DNA of 55,818 bases from JALZEG01 sp046263255 (GTDB taxonomy: Bacteria > Actinomycetota > CADDZG01 > WHSQ01), in contig JBHELD010000036.1 of NCBI GenBank assembly GCA_046263255.1, forward strand, positions 1-55,818, given 5' to 3'. Position 1 is the first letter of the stretch. Every line of letters starts with the position of its first letter. Positions 20,992 to 30,214 of this stretch are shown here, piece after piece. The position numbers were made by a program, and so were the translations under genes. The notes under the pieces are model-generated. The model had not been told where the DNA came from. It did no database searches and saw nothing but the letters and a program-made list of their open reading frames with translations.

Positions 20992-23856
20992 CTACCGCGG
21001 CGCTCCCAGCAGCCTGCGCCTCGCCTTCTTGCCGGGGGCGCTCTCCTGGACGCCCTCGGCCGCGTCGTCGGGCTCTGCCTCGCTCCCGACGGCGTCGTCC
21101 GGCTCGGCCTCGCCCTCGGCCGCGGCGAGGTCGACCTCCGCCTCCGGCGCCGCGCCGTCGAGGAAGCTGCGCAGCGTGCCGACGGCGGACGAGAACTCGG
21201 ACACGCGCGCGCCGATGTCCCCGACGGCGGCATGCGCCTGCTCGACCATGTCGCGCGCGCGATCCCTTGCGTCGGCGACCAGCCTGTCGGCTTCGGCGCG
21301 AGCCGCCTCGAGCGCCGTCTTCGACTCGTGCTCGGCGGACTCGCACATCTGCGTCGCGCTCGCGCGCGCCGACTCCTGCAGGCGCTCGGACTCGGCCGTG
21401 GCCGACTGCAGGAGCTCCGCCACGTCGTGCTCGACCTTCGAGCGGATCTCGGCGGCCTCGCGCTCCGCCAGCTCGCGCGCGCCCGCCACCTTGGCCTCGG
21501 CCTTCGCCAGCATAGCCGTGACCTCGCCCTCGGCACGGGCGACCGTGCCGGCGGCGGACCGCTCGGCCTCGAGCAGCATCTCGCCGGCCCGGCTGCGCTC
21601 GCCCGAGGCGTCGGCGGCCGCGACGCGCCTGATCTCGTCGGCTTCGGCGACCGCCTGCTGGCGCGCGGCGGCGGCCTCGGCGGCGGATTGCCGGCGCAGC
21701 GCCGCCGCCTCCTTCTGCGTCAGCTCGTAGAGCGCGGCGGCGCGCTGCTTCAGGTCGTCCGCCTCCTTCTCGCGGGCGGCGCGCAGCTTGGTGATCTCCT
21801 CCTCCGCGCGGGCCTTCATCGCCGCGACCTCCTCGCGCGCGGCGGCGCGGAGCGCGGCAGCCTCGTCCGCGGCGTCGTCGCGGAGCTTCGCAGCCTCGGA
21901 TTCCGCCTTCGTCCGCGTCTCGGCGGCCTCGCGCCCGGCCCGGCTCTTCAGCTCCTCCGCCCTCTGCTCGCTGCGGCTGCGGCTCTCCGTGATCTCTCTC
22001 TCGGCGGCGAGCCGGGCTTCGGCCGCGGCGGCGTCGGCTCGCTTCCGGATGTCGACCGCTTCGGTGATCGCGCGGGCGCGGATGTCCGTCGCCTCCTCCT
22101 CGGCGCGGGCCCGCAGCGCCTGGGCCCCCTCCTCCGCCGCGCTCTTCGCCTCGTCGGCGGACCGGCGCGCGGCGGCGACCTCCTCGGCCGCGATCGCCCG
22201 CGCCTCGTCGAGCTCGCGCGCGGCGGCCGAGCGCGCGGCGTCGATCTCCGCCGCGGCAGCCGAGCGCGCCTCCGCGCGCATCGCGGCGGCTGCGGCGGTC
22301 GCATCCTCCAGCATCCTGGACGCGGTGACCTCGGCCTCTGCCGTCATCGCCGCGGCTGCGGCTGCGGCCTCCTCCCGCAGCTGCGCCGCGGCCGAGGCAG
22401 CGTCGTCTATCGACCTGGACGCGGCCGCGGCGGCGTCCTCGCGCACCTTCATCGCGGCCGACGTGGCCTCCTCCGTCATGCGCGCGGCCGCAGACGTCGC
22501 CTCCCCCATCACCTTCGACGCCTCGGCGGAAGCGGCGCGCAGGTCCGCCGCGGCCTTGGCCTCGGCTTCCGCCGCAAGCGTCTGCGCGAGGTGCCGCGCG
22601 GCGTCCGCCTGCTCGGCCGCGTCGGCCGAGTCGCGCCGTGCCGACGCCAGCAGCTCGCCTGCCTCGGTCTCGGCGCGCGTCCGGAGATCCCGTGACTCGT
22701 TCTCGGCGCGCTTCCTCATCTCGTCCGCCTGGGACTCCGCGCGGGCGAGGACGGCCTCGGCCTCGGCCCGGTGGGCCGCGGCCTCCTTCTTCGCGTCGTT
22801 CCTGACGTCCGCGGCCTCGCGCCCGGCCTGCGTCCTCACCTCCGCGGCCTTCCGGTCCGCGTGCAGCCGCACGTCCGCAGCCTCTTCCTCGGCGCGGGCC
22901 CGCAGCTCCGACGCCCTGGCCCGGGCGGCCTCCGCGTCCGTGTCGGCCGCGGCGACGAGCCGCGCGGCACGCTCCTCCGCGGCCGACGTCACCTCGGCGG
23001 CGGAGCTCTCGGCGGACGCCATCAGGATCGCCGCGGCCTCGCGGGCGGCGGCGACGACGGTCTCGGCCTCGACGCGCGCAGCGGCCTGGACCGCCTCGGC
23101 GTCGTGGCGCGCCGCGGCGCGCATCTTCTCGACGTCGGCGTCGACCCTGCGGCGCAGCGCGATCGCGTCGACGTCCGCCGCCTTCCGGAGCTCGGCGGCC
23201 TCGGCCTCGGCCGCAGCGCGCTGCTCGGCCGCCTCGTGACGGGCGGCGGCGCGGATCTTCGCCGCCTCGCGCTCGGCCCGCGCGCGGGCCTCGGCCGCCA
23301 CGGGGTCGACCGGCCTCACCGCCCCGGTGGGCGCGCGACCGGTCGCCGCGGGCTGCGACGTCTGCGTGCGGGCGGCCGCGGCCGGCTGCGCGGCCGGCTG
23401 ACGGGACGGCTCGCGCCGCGCCGGCGGCTGCTGGGTCGTCGACGCCCGATCAACCGTCTGCGCCGGTCGCGCCGTCTGCGTCTTCGTCGCCGTCTTGGCG
23501 GGGGCCCTCCGGGTGCGGCTCTCGACCGGGGTCGCGCGCGCCTCCGCGGCCGCGGCGTCCCTCTGGGGCCCGGCCTTCGCCTCGCGTCTCGTCTCGGCCC
23601 GCGCCTCCGGCCGGGGCCGGTCGGCCTTGGCGGCCGGTCGGAGCGCCTGCTCTACCAGCGGCTCCTCGACCGCCCCGCCGATCTCGGACAGCGCGGTCTC
23701 GACCTTCTTGCGCGCCAGCTGGAACGCCTGGTCCACCTCGGCCCGCAGGTCCTCGAGCTCGCCCCCCACCCCCTGCGTCAGCGAGTGACCGCGGGGGCAG
23801 CGGTCGGCGTCGGCGGCTACCTCGGCCCCACAACGGGGGCAGGAACGGGTGCTCAT
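20992..23856 (-). CDS. Zinc-ribbon plus giant Ala/Glu/Arg-rich coiled-coil protein
   Basis: 954 residues; I do not recognise a named family. Residues 6–24 form a small zinc-ribbon-like site (Cys6-x2-Cys9 … Cys20, His24). Residues 30–60 are a helical segment (LEDLRAEVDQAFQLARKKVE), 70–210 a Pro/Gln/Ala-rich linker, and about 215–880 one long helical region of 11-residue repeats of the type AADVRxxAxRE, which predicts a hendecad (right-handed) coiled coil like those in the streptomycete filament protein Scy. The tail is acidic, ending KKARRRLLGAPR. The ATG at 23856 follows AAGAGGTCCTC; a longer form from 23910 lacks a ribosome site. The gene lies between rarA and alaS. Polar scaffold, cytoskeletal filament and stress-protein (LEA-like) roles are all possible. 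Confidence 0.9.
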   Translation of the reverse strand: MSTRSCPRCGAEVAADADRCPRGHSLTQGVGGELEDLRAEVDQAFQLARKKVETALSEIGGAVEEPLVEQALRPAAKADRPRPEARAETRREAKAGPQRDAAAAEARATPVESRTRRAPAKTATKTQTARPAQTVDRASTTQQPPARREPSRQPAAQPAAAARTQTSQPAATGRAPTGAVRPVDPVAAEARARAEREAAKIRAAARHEAAEQRAAAEAEAAELRKAADVDAIALRRRVDADVEKMRAAARHDAEAVQAAARVEAETVVAAAREAAAILMASAESSAAEVTSAAEERAARLVAAADTDAEAARARASELRARAEEEAADVRLHADRKAAEVRTQAGREAADVRNDAKKEAAAHRAEAEAVLARAESQADEMRKRAENESRDLRTRAETEAGELLASARRDSADAAEQADAARHLAQTLAAEAEAKAAADLRAASAEASKVMGEATSAAARMTEEATSAAMKVREDAAAAASRSIDDAASAAAQLREEAAAAAAAMTAEAEVTASRMLEDATAAAAAMRAEARSAAAAEIDAARSAAARELDEARAIAAEEVAAARRSADEAKSAAEEGAQALRARAEEEATDIRARAITEAVDIRKRADAAAAEARLAAEREITESRSRSEQRAEELKSRAGREAAETRTKAESEAAKLRDDAADEAAALRAAAREEVAAMKARAEEEITKLRAAREKEADDLKQRAAALYELTQKEAAALRRQSAAEAAAARQQAVAEADEIRRVAAADASGERSRAGEMLLEAERSAAGTVARAEGEVTAMLAKAEAKVAGARELAEREAAEIRSKVEHDVAELLQSATAESERLQESARASATQMCESAEHESKTALEAARAEADRLVADARDRARDMVEQAHAAVGDIGARVSEFSSAVGTLRSFLDGAAPEAEVDLAAAEGEAEPDDAVGSEAEPDDAAEGVQESAPGKKARRRLLGAPR

Positions 23857-23943
23857 GAGGACCTCTTCCCGGGCGTCTATGGGAGCAAGTTCGGATCCGG
23901 GTCTCGGCACCGTATCCGGTCAGGCGAATGATAAAGAGGCGCG

Positions 23944-25215
23944 TCAGCGTTTATCTGGTTTTGGGCGCGGAGCATCGCCTCGCCGGTGCTCCCGCGAACG
24001 GGAGAGGGCCGCCTCGGCCCCCCGGACCGGCGCGAAGTACCGCCGGTCCCTCAGCGCCTCGGGCAGGTAGTCCTGCTCGACGTAGCCGCCGTGGTCGTGC
24101 GGGTAGAGGTAGCCCTTGCCGGCGCCGATCGAGCGCGACGCGGGCGAATGACTGTCGCGCAGGTGCGCCGGGACCGGCAGAGGGCCCGCCTCGAGGTCCG
24201 CCTCCGCCCGCCACAGCGCGACCGCGCTCGCGTTCGACTTCGGCGCGAGCGCGAGGTACACGGCGGCCTGCGCCATGTTTAGCTTCGCCTCCGGCAGCCC
24301 GACGAACTCCAGCGCCCGGTGCGCGGCGACCGCGACCTCCAGCGCGGTGGGGTCGGCGTTGCCGACGTCCTCGCTCGCGAAGATGACCATCCTGCGGCAG
24401 ATGAAGCGCGGGTCCTCCCCGGCGTCGAGCATCCGCACCATCCAGTAGACCGCCGCGTCGGGATCCGAGCCGCGCATCGACTTGATGAACGCCGAGATCA
24501 CGTCGTAGTGCCAGTCGCCGGACTTGTCGTAGGGCAGCGCGCGCCGCTGCAGCGCCTCCTCCGCGGCCCCGAGATCCACCCGCCCTCCGGTGGAGGTCGC
24601 TATCGACGCTGCGGCCTCGAGCGCGTTGAGGGCCGCGCGCGCGTCCCCGCCGGCCCCCGCGGCGATGTGCGCGACCGCCTCCTCGTCGACCTCGATCGGA
24701 AGGCCGCCGATCCCCCGCTCGGCGTCGCCGAGCGCGCGGCGCAGCACTTCGATCAGGTCCTCCTCGGTGAGGGCCTCGAGGCGGAACAGCAGGCTGCGCG
24801 ACATCAGCGGCGTGTTCACCTCGAACGACGGGTTCTCGGTCGTGGCGCCGACGAGCACGATCCACCCGTTCTCGACCGCCGGCAGCAGCGCGTCCTGCTG
24901 CGCGAGCCGGTCCCGCGCCGCCTCGATCACCTTCCGCACGTCGGCGACTCCCGACGCCACCGCCGACATCGGCTCGAAGTGGGCGCTGCTCGTCCCGGCG
25001 ATCACGTGCGCGAGCGTGGTCTTGCCCGTCCCCGCCGGCCCCCACAGGACGATCGACGAGAGGTCGCCCGACGCGACGAGAGCGCGCAGGGCCTTGCCCT
25101 CGCCGAGCAGGTGGCGCTGGCCGACGATCTCGTCCAGCGTGCGCGGCCGCATCCGCGCGGCAAGCGGCGCGTACTCGGCGAACCGCTCCTCCAGCGCGTT
25201 GTCGAAGAGGTCCAT
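23944..25215 (-). CDS. rarA: Replication-associated recombination protein RarA (MgsA) AAA+ ATPase
   Basis: 423-residue AAA+ clamp-loader-like ATPase that acts at stalled replication forks. Motifs: MRPRTLDEIVGQRHLLGEG, Walker A GPAGTGKTT, Walker B region IVLVGATTENPSFE with sensor 1, SRSLLFRLEALTEEDL, the tetramerisation/MgsA C-terminal domain (DKSGDWHYDVISAFIKSMRGS, ARMLDAGEDP-like, FICRRMVIFASEDVGNADP), and YPHDHGGYVEQDYLPE. ATG at 25215, 7 nt after the aspS stop. It is in the conserved hisS–aspS–rarA–alaS run. Confidence 0.97.
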   Translation of the reverse strand: MDLFDNALEERFAEYAPLAARMRPRTLDEIVGQRHLLGEGKALRALVASGDLSSIVLWGPAGTGKTTLAHVIAGTSSAHFEPMSAVASGVADVRKVIEAARDRLAQQDALLPAVENGWIVLVGATTENPSFEVNTPLMSRSLLFRLEALTEEDLIEVLRRALGDAERGIGGLPIEVDEEAVAHIAAGAGGDARAALNALEAAASIATSTGGRVDLGAAEEALQRRALPYDKSGDWHYDVISAFIKSMRGSDPDAAVYWMVRMLDAGEDPRFICRRMVIFASEDVGNADPTALEVAVAAHRALEFVGLPEAKLNMAQAAVYLALAPKSNASAVALWRAEADLEAGPLPVPAHLRDSHSPASRSIGAGKGYLYPHDHGGYVEQDYLPEALRDRRYFAPVRGAEAALSRSREHRRGDAPRPKPDKR

Positions 25216-25222
25216 CTTCTTC

Positions 25223-27031
25223 TCAGGTGGCCGGCGGTGGTGGTGCCGTGCTCTTGAGGTGCAGCACCTTCAGCTGCGCTTCGTCGACCTCGGAAGGCGC
25301 GTCGGTCAGCGGGTCGTAGGCCGTCTGCGTCTTCGGGAACGCGATCACCTCGCGGATGTTCGTCTCGCCCGCGGCCAGCGCGACGATCCGGTCGATCCCG
25401 GGCGCGATCCCGCCGTGGGGAGGGGGGCCGTACTTGAACGCCCGCAGCAGGAAGCCGAACTTCTCCTCCGCGACGTCGTCGGAGATCCCGAGCGCCCGGA
25501 ACATCCGCTGCTGCAGCGCGGCGTCGTGGATACGGATGCTGCCGCTCGCGAGCTCCCAGCCGTTCAACGTGATGTCGTACGACTTCGAGATCACGCGGCC
25601 GGGGTCGGTCTCGAGGTACTGCAACGTCTCCTCGACGACGCCCGTGAACGGGTGGTGGATCGGCTCCCAGCGATCCTCCTCCTCGTTGCGCTCGAACCAC
25701 GGGAAGTCGGTGATCCACGCGAACTTCCACGCGTCGGGGTCGCTCCTCGCGCGCTCCGGGACGAACCCGAAGCGCGCGGCGAGGCGGTTGCGCAGCGCGC
25801 CGAGCACCTTGTAGACGACCGAGACCCGTCCGTCGGCGACGATCAGGACGAGGTCGCCGGCGCCGGCGCCCGTCGCCTTCAGCAGCCCCTGCCGCTCGTC
25901 GTCGGTGAAGAACTTGTCGATCGGCGACCTGAGGCCGGTGCCTTCCCCGCCCGCCCCCGTCACCGCGATCCAGACGAGGCCCCCGGCTCCGAGCGCCTTG
26001 GCCTCCTCGACGAGCGCGTCCAGCTCCTTGCGCGGAAGGTCTCCCTTCCCGGCGACCGCGATCGCCTTCACCGCGCCGCCGGCGCCGAGCACGGACTGGA
26101 AGACCTTCACCTCCGTGCCGGCGAAGACGTCCCCGAGGTCGGCGAGCTCCATCCCGAACCGCAGGTCCGGCTTGTCGACGCCGAAGCGCTCCAGAGACTC
26201 CTGATAGGTGAGGCGCGCGAACGGCGGGAGCTCCACTCCCAGCGCCTCGCGCCACACGTACCGGAACATCTGCTCGGTCGAGTCCAACACGTCCTCGACG
26301 TCGACGAACGACATCTCGACGTCGAGCTGCGTGAAGTCTGGCTGCCGGTCGGCCCGCAGGTCCTCGTCGCGGAAGCACCGCACGATCTGGTAGTAGCGGT
26401 CGAGCCCCGACACCATGAACAGCTGCTTGAAGAGCTGCGGGGACTGCGGCAGCGCGTAGAACTTGCCGGGGTGGAGCCGCGAGGGGACGAGGTAGTCGCG
26501 CGCGCCCTCGGGCGTCGCGCGCGTGAGCATAGGCGTCTCGATCTCGAGGAACCCCTCGGAGTCGTAGAAGCGGCGGATCGCGGAGACGATCGCGTGGCGC
26601 AGCTTGAGGTTCTCCTGCATGCGCTCGCGCCTGAGGTCGAGGAACCGGTACTTGAGCCGGAGCGTCTCGTCGACCTCCTGGTGGTCGTCGATCTGGAACG
26701 GCGGCGTCTCGGCCGCCGACAGCACCTCGAGGTCGTCGACGAAGACCTCTATCTCGCCGGTCGCGAGGTTTGGGTTCGCCGTTCCCTGCTTGCGCCGCGC
26801 GACCGTCCCGCCCACCCGCAGGCAGTACTCGTTCCGGATCGGATGAACGAGGTCGGGGTGAACGTCCGAGGCCCCCGGGCTGAAGACGAGCTGCGTCACG
26901 CCGGTCGTGTCACGGAGGTCGAGAAAGACGACGCCGCCGTGGTCTCGCCTGCTGTGGACCCAGCCGCACAGGCCGACCTTCGCGCCTTCGTCGCGGGCCC
27001 TCAGCTCGCCGCAGGTGTGGGACCTAAGCAT
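25223..27031 (-). CDS. aspS: Aspartyl-tRNA synthetase, probably non-discriminating type
   Basis: 602 residues with the bacterial layout: OB-fold anticodon domain, catalytic core split by a GAD insertion, and C-terminal extension. Motif 2 region CFRDEDLRADRQPDFTQLDVEMSF-type sequence, and motif 3 GGIAPGIDRIVALAAG, are intact. In the anticodon domain the sequence HSRRDHGG resembles non-discriminating AspRS (which also charge tRNA-Asn, with GatCAB completing Asn-tRNA) rather than the NRRRDLG type of E. coli; this is inference from remembered sequences. The ATG at 27031 overlaps the hisS end by 8 nt. It is co-transcribed with hisS and rarA. Confidence 0.97.
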   Translation of the reverse strand: MLRSHTCGELRARDEGAKVGLCGWVHSRRDHGGVVFLDLRDTTGVTQLVFSPGASDVHPDLVHPIRNEYCLRVGGTVARRKQGTANPNLATGEIEVFVDDLEVLSAAETPPFQIDDHQEVDETLRLKYRFLDLRRERMQENLKLRHAIVSAIRRFYDSEGFLEIETPMLTRATPEGARDYLVPSRLHPGKFYALPQSPQLFKQLFMVSGLDRYYQIVRCFRDEDLRADRQPDFTQLDVEMSFVDVEDVLDSTEQMFRYVWREALGVELPPFARLTYQESLERFGVDKPDLRFGMELADLGDVFAGTEVKVFQSVLGAGGAVKAIAVAGKGDLPRKELDALVEEAKALGAGGLVWIAVTGAGGEGTGLRSPIDKFFTDDERQGLLKATGAGAGDLVLIVADGRVSVVYKVLGALRNRLAARFGFVPERARSDPDAWKFAWITDFPWFERNEEEDRWEPIHHPFTGVVEETLQYLETDPGRVISKSYDITLNGWELASGSIRIHDAALQQRMFRALGISDDVAEEKFGFLLRAFKYGPPPHGGIAPGIDRIVALAAGETNIREVIAFPKTQTAYDPLTDAPSEVDEAQLKVLHLKSTAPPPPAT

Positions 27032-28289
27032 GCGGTGCGACTCTCCTCTCGACCTCGCCCAGCGGGACCTGCTCCTGCTCGCCGGTGGCGAGGTCCTTCA
27101 CGGTCGCGGCCCCCGCGGCGAGCTCCTCCGCCCCCAGGATCACCGCCCACCGCGCGCCCGAGCGCGCCGCGTCCTTCATCTGGCCCTTCATGCTGCGGCC
27201 GGCGAGGTCCAGGTCGGCCCCCGCCCCCGCGGCGCGCAGCCTGGTCGCGAGCTCGAACGCCGCCGTCCGCGCGTCGGGCGTGGCCGTGACGACGTACGCG
27301 TCGATCCGCGGCCGGGGGCTCGCGAACGCCCGGCCGGCCAGCAGGATCCGGTCCATGCCGAGCGCGAAGCCGATCCCCGGCAGCGGATCGCCACCGAGCG
27401 ACTCCGCGAGCCCGTCGTACCGTCCGCCGCCGCCGACCGCGCTCTGGGACCCGATGTTGCCGGCGACGAACTCGAACGCGGTGCGGGTGTAGTAGTCGAG
27501 CCCCCGAACGAGCCGGGGCTCGAGCTCGTAGTCGACCGAGACCTCCCCGAGCAGGGCCGTCACGCCGGCGAAGTGCCCGGCGCAGCCCTCGCAGAGGTGG
27601 TCGCTGATGAGCGGAGCGTCCCTCATCACCGAGATCGTCCGCTCCTCTTTCGAGTCGAACGTCCGGAGCGGGTTCGTCTCGGCCCGCTCGCGGTCGACCG
27701 GCGCGAGGTCGCCGGCGCGGTCCCGGAGCCAGTCGGCCAGGAGCTTCACGTAGCCCCCCCGGCACGACTCGGACGGATGCCCGATCGAGTTCAGCAGCAG
27801 CGTGGGCTCGACGCCCATGGCCCTCAGGTAGCGGGCCCCCACCTCGACGACCTCGGCGTCGACCGCGGGATCGTCGGTCCCGATGGCCTCGATCCCGACC
27901 TGGAAGAACTGGCGGAAACGGCCCTTCTGGGGGCGCTCCTGGCGGAACATGAAGCTCCCGTAGGCGAGCTTGACGGGCAGCGGCCCCTTGTCGAGGCGGT
28001 GCTCCAGGACCGCCCGCACGACCGGCGCGGTCCCCTCCGGACGCAGGGTCAGCGACCGGTCGCCCTTGTCCAGGAACGTGTACATCTGCTTGTTGACGAC
28101 CTCGCTGGTCGCGCCGACGCCGCGCTCGAAGACCTCGGTGTGCTCGAAGGCCGGCGTCTCGACGGGCGCGTAGCCGGCGCGGGCGAACGTGTCGAGCGCG
28201 AGCCGCACCCCCTCGACCCACCGCCACGACTCCGGCGGGAGCAGGTCGTACGTCCCTCTGGGGGCCGAGAATTGTGGGTCCTGTGGCAT
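27024..28289 (-). CDS. hisS: Histidyl-tRNA synthetase
   Basis: 421 residues, class II synthetase of normal length. It shows motif 1-region FEHTEVFERGVGATSEVVNK, motif 2 FRQERPQKGRFRQFFQ, the histidine loops RGLDYYTRTAFEF and GGGGRYDGL, motif 3 IGFALGMDRI, and a C-terminal anticodon-binding domain. The ATG at 28289 is chosen because MPQDPQFSAPRGTYDLLP aligns with HisRS N termini; its ribosome site is weak (AGGATG). It is first in the hisS–aspS–rarA run and divergent from the transketolase genes. Confidence 0.97.
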   Translation of the reverse strand: MPQDPQFSAPRGTYDLLPPESWRWVEGVRLALDTFARAGYAPVETPAFEHTEVFERGVGATSEVVNKQMYTFLDKGDRSLTLRPEGTAPVVRAVLEHRLDKGPLPVKLAYGSFMFRQERPQKGRFRQFFQVGIEAIGTDDPAVDAEVVEVGARYLRAMGVEPTLLLNSIGHPSESCRGGYVKLLADWLRDRAGDLAPVDRERAETNPLRTFDSKEERTISVMRDAPLISDHLCEGCAGHFAGVTALLGEVSVDYELEPRLVRGLDYYTRTAFEFVAGNIGSQSAVGGGGRYDGLAESLGGDPLPGIGFALGMDRILLAGRAFASPRPRIDAYVVTATPDARTAAFELATRLRAAGAGADLDLAGRSMKGQMKDAARSGARWAVILGAEELAAGAATVKDLATGEQEQVPLGEVERRVAPHA

Positions 28290-28398
28290 CCATGCATCCT
28301 AGGTGCGGAGAACAGCTCGCGAAAAATGACGTGGTTTCATACCCCACGGAAGCGCGGAGCAACGGTCCTGCGAACCGCAGGAGCAAACGGGAGGTGCA
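28290..28398. promoter_or_regulatory. Divergent hisS / transketolase promoter region
   Basis: 109 bp between divergent genes. It holds a 7-bp hairpin TCCTGCG-AAC-CGCAGGA (28366–28382) just before the transketolase ribosome site, and a 5-bp inverted repeat CGTGG…CCACG around TTTCATACC. No T-box specifier architecture is evident. Exact -10/-35 elements cannot be fixed by eye. Confidence 0.4.
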
Positions 28399-29241
28399 AT
28401 GCCGGCGGCGCGTACCGACGACCTCACCGAGCTAGCTGAGATTGCCAGGCGGATCCGCCGGGACATCGTGAGGTCGACGACCGCGGCGGGGTCGGGGCAC
28501 CCGTCCACGTCCCTCTCGATGGTCGAGATCCTCACCGTCCTCTACTTCGGCGGCGTCCTGCGCTTCGACCCCGACGACCCCGACGACCCCGACCGCGACC
28601 GCTTCGTGCTCTCGAAGGGGCACGGGGCCCCCGGGCTGTACGCGGCCCTCGCGGAGGCCGGGTACTTCCCCCGCGAGGACCTGATGACGCTGCGCCGTCT
28701 GGGGTCTCCGCTCGAGGGGCACCCGAACATGTGCCGGCTTCCCGGCGTCGAGGCGTCGACGGGGTCGCTCGGACAGGGCTTCTCTATCGCGATCGGCCAC
28801 GCGCTGGCGGCGCGGCTCGACGGGCGCGCCTACCGCGTCTACGTGATGGTCGGCGACGGCGAGAGCGAGCAGGGGCAGATCTGGGAGGCCGCGATGTACG
28901 CGGGCAACCACGCGCTCGACAACCTCACGCTGATCGTCGATCGCAACGGCTACCAGCAGACGGGCGCGGTCGCGGACATACAGCCGCTGGACCCGCTCGA
29001 GGAGAAGCTGCGGGCGTTCGGGCTCGAGGTGACGACGATCGACGGGCACTCGCTCGAGGACGTGGCGAAGGCGCTTCGGTGGGCGCGCGGCGTGACGGGG
29101 CGGGCGCAGGCGATCGTCGCCGACACCATCAAGGGCAAGGGCGTCTCGCTGCTCGAGGCGAAGCAGGGCGCCTGGCACGGGAAGCCGATCCCCCCCGACG
29201 AGGAGGCCCGGGCGCTGGAGGAGATAGGGGCCGGCTCATGA
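28399..29241 (+). CDS. Transketolase, N-terminal (thiamine-diphosphate-binding) subunit
   Basis: 280 residues. This is the first half of a two-subunit transketolase, which moves two-carbon units in the pentose phosphate pathway. Seen: AAGSGHPSTSLSMVEILTVLYF, the substrate/ThDP His in SKGHGAPGLYAAL, EASTGSLGQGFSIAIGHALA, and the ThDP-Mg motif GDGESEQGQIWEAAMYAGNHALDN (GDG…N pattern). ATG at 28399 follows GGGAGGTGCA. Its TGA overlaps the second subunit's ATG (ATGA), implying 1:1 synthesis. Several Actinobacteria and Archaea have such split enzymes; a DXS-like or sugar-specific role is less likely but not excluded. Confidence 0.92.
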   Translation: MPAARTDDLTELAEIARRIRRDIVRSTTAAGSGHPSTSLSMVEILTVLYFGGVLRFDPDDPDDPDRDRFVLSKGHGAPGLYAALAEAGYFPREDLMTLRRLGSPLEGHPNMCRLPGVEASTGSLGQGFSIAIGHALAARLDGRAYRVYVMVGDGESEQGQIWEAAMYAGNHALDNLTLIVDRNGYQQTGAVADIQPLDPLEEKLRAFGLEVTTIDGHSLEDVAKALRWARGVTGRAQAIVADTIKGKGVSLLEAKQGAWHGKPIPPDEEARALEEIGAGS

Positions 29242-30197
29242 GCTTCGGGATCACCCGGATCGACCTCCCGACGGGCGACCCGACGCGGGAGGCGTTCGGG
29301 CGCGCGCTGGCCGAGCTCGGCGCCGACGAGCGGATCGTCGTGGTCGACGGGGACGTCAACAACTCGACGTTCACGATGTACTTCAAGGAGCGGTATCCGG
29401 ACAGGTTCTTCAACGTCGGCATCGCGGAGTCGAACATGGTCGGGATCGCCTCCGGCCTCGCCGCGTGCGGAAAGATCCCCGTCGTCGCCTCGTTCTCGGT
29501 CTTCCTCACGGCGAACGCGTTCGACCAGATCAGGATGTCGGTGGGGTTCCCGAACCAGAACGTGAAGCTCGTCGGCTCGCACGCGGGGATCTCGATCGGT
29601 GAGGACGGGCCGTCGCAGATGGCGGTCGAGGACGTCGCGCTCGCGTGCGCGGTGCCGGGGATGACCGTGATCGTGCCGGCGGACGCTCCCAGCACGGCGG
29701 CGGCGACGCGGGCGATGATCGAGCGCGGCGGTCCGGTCTTCCTCCGCTGCGGCCGCCCCGCGGTCCCGCTCGTCTACGGCGACGGCGCGGACTTCCACGT
29801 GGGCAAGGCGAACATGCTGCGCGACGGCGACGACGTCACGATCGTCGCCAACGGGATCATGGTGGCGATGGCGCTGGACGCGGCCGCGGGGCTGGCCGAC
29901 GAGGGAGTGAACGCGCGCGTCCTCGACATGCACACGGTGAAGCCCGTTGATGCCGCCGCGATCGAGCGCGCCGCGCACGAGACGCGCCGGATCGTGGTCG
30001 CGGAGGAGCACATCGCGCACGGGGGCCTCGGCTCGATCGTCTCGATGGTCGTCGCCGAGCGGAGCCCCGCGCGCATGGCGTTCGTCGACATCGGCGACAC
30101 CTACGCGACGTCGGGGAAGCCGGACGAGCTGCTGCTCCAGTACGGGCTGACGCCGGAGGCGATCATGGACGCGGCCCGAAGGGTCACGAAAGACTAG
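29238..30197 (+). CDS. Transketolase, C-terminal (pyrimidine-binding) subunit
   Basis: 319 residues, completing the split transketolase. It contains the PYR domain with the catalytic Glu in FNVGIAESNMVGIASGLA, FSVFLTANAFDQIR, VGSHAGISIGEDGPSQMAVED, and the C-terminal transketolase domain (VARVLDMHTVKPVD-like, EEHIAHGGLGS). ATG at 29238, coupled to the N-terminal subunit through ATGA. It is followed 17 nt later by the convergent RTX-like gene, with a short GC hairpin between. Confidence 0.92.
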   Translation: MSFGITRIDLPTGDPTREAFGRALAELGADERIVVVDGDVNNSTFTMYFKERYPDRFFNVGIAESNMVGIASGLAACGKIPVVASFSVFLTANAFDQIRMSVGFPNQNVKLVGSHAGISIGEDGPSQMAVEDVALACAVPGMTVIVPADAPSTAAATRAMIERGGPVFLRCGRPAVPLVYGDGADFHVGKANMLRDGDDVTIVANGIMVAMALDAAAGLADEGVNARVLDMHTVKPVDAAAIERAAHETRRIVVAEEHIAHGGLGSIVSMVVAERSPARMAFVDIGDTYATSGKPDELLLQYGLTPEAIMDAARRVTKD

Positions 30198-30201
30198 CCC
30201 C

Positions 30202-30214
30202 GCGGCGGAGCCGC
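30202..30214. terminator. Possible bidirectional terminator hairpin
   Basis: GCGGC-GGA-GCCGC fills the 17-bp space between the convergent transketolase and RTX-like genes. It has a 5-bp stem and no clear U-tract on either side, so the call is weak. Confidence 0.35.

Noticed and set aside
28290..28398. T-box riboswitch upstream of hisS
   Set aside because: Only about 110 bp are available, with no T-box sequence or specifier stem, and a divergent gene shares the space.
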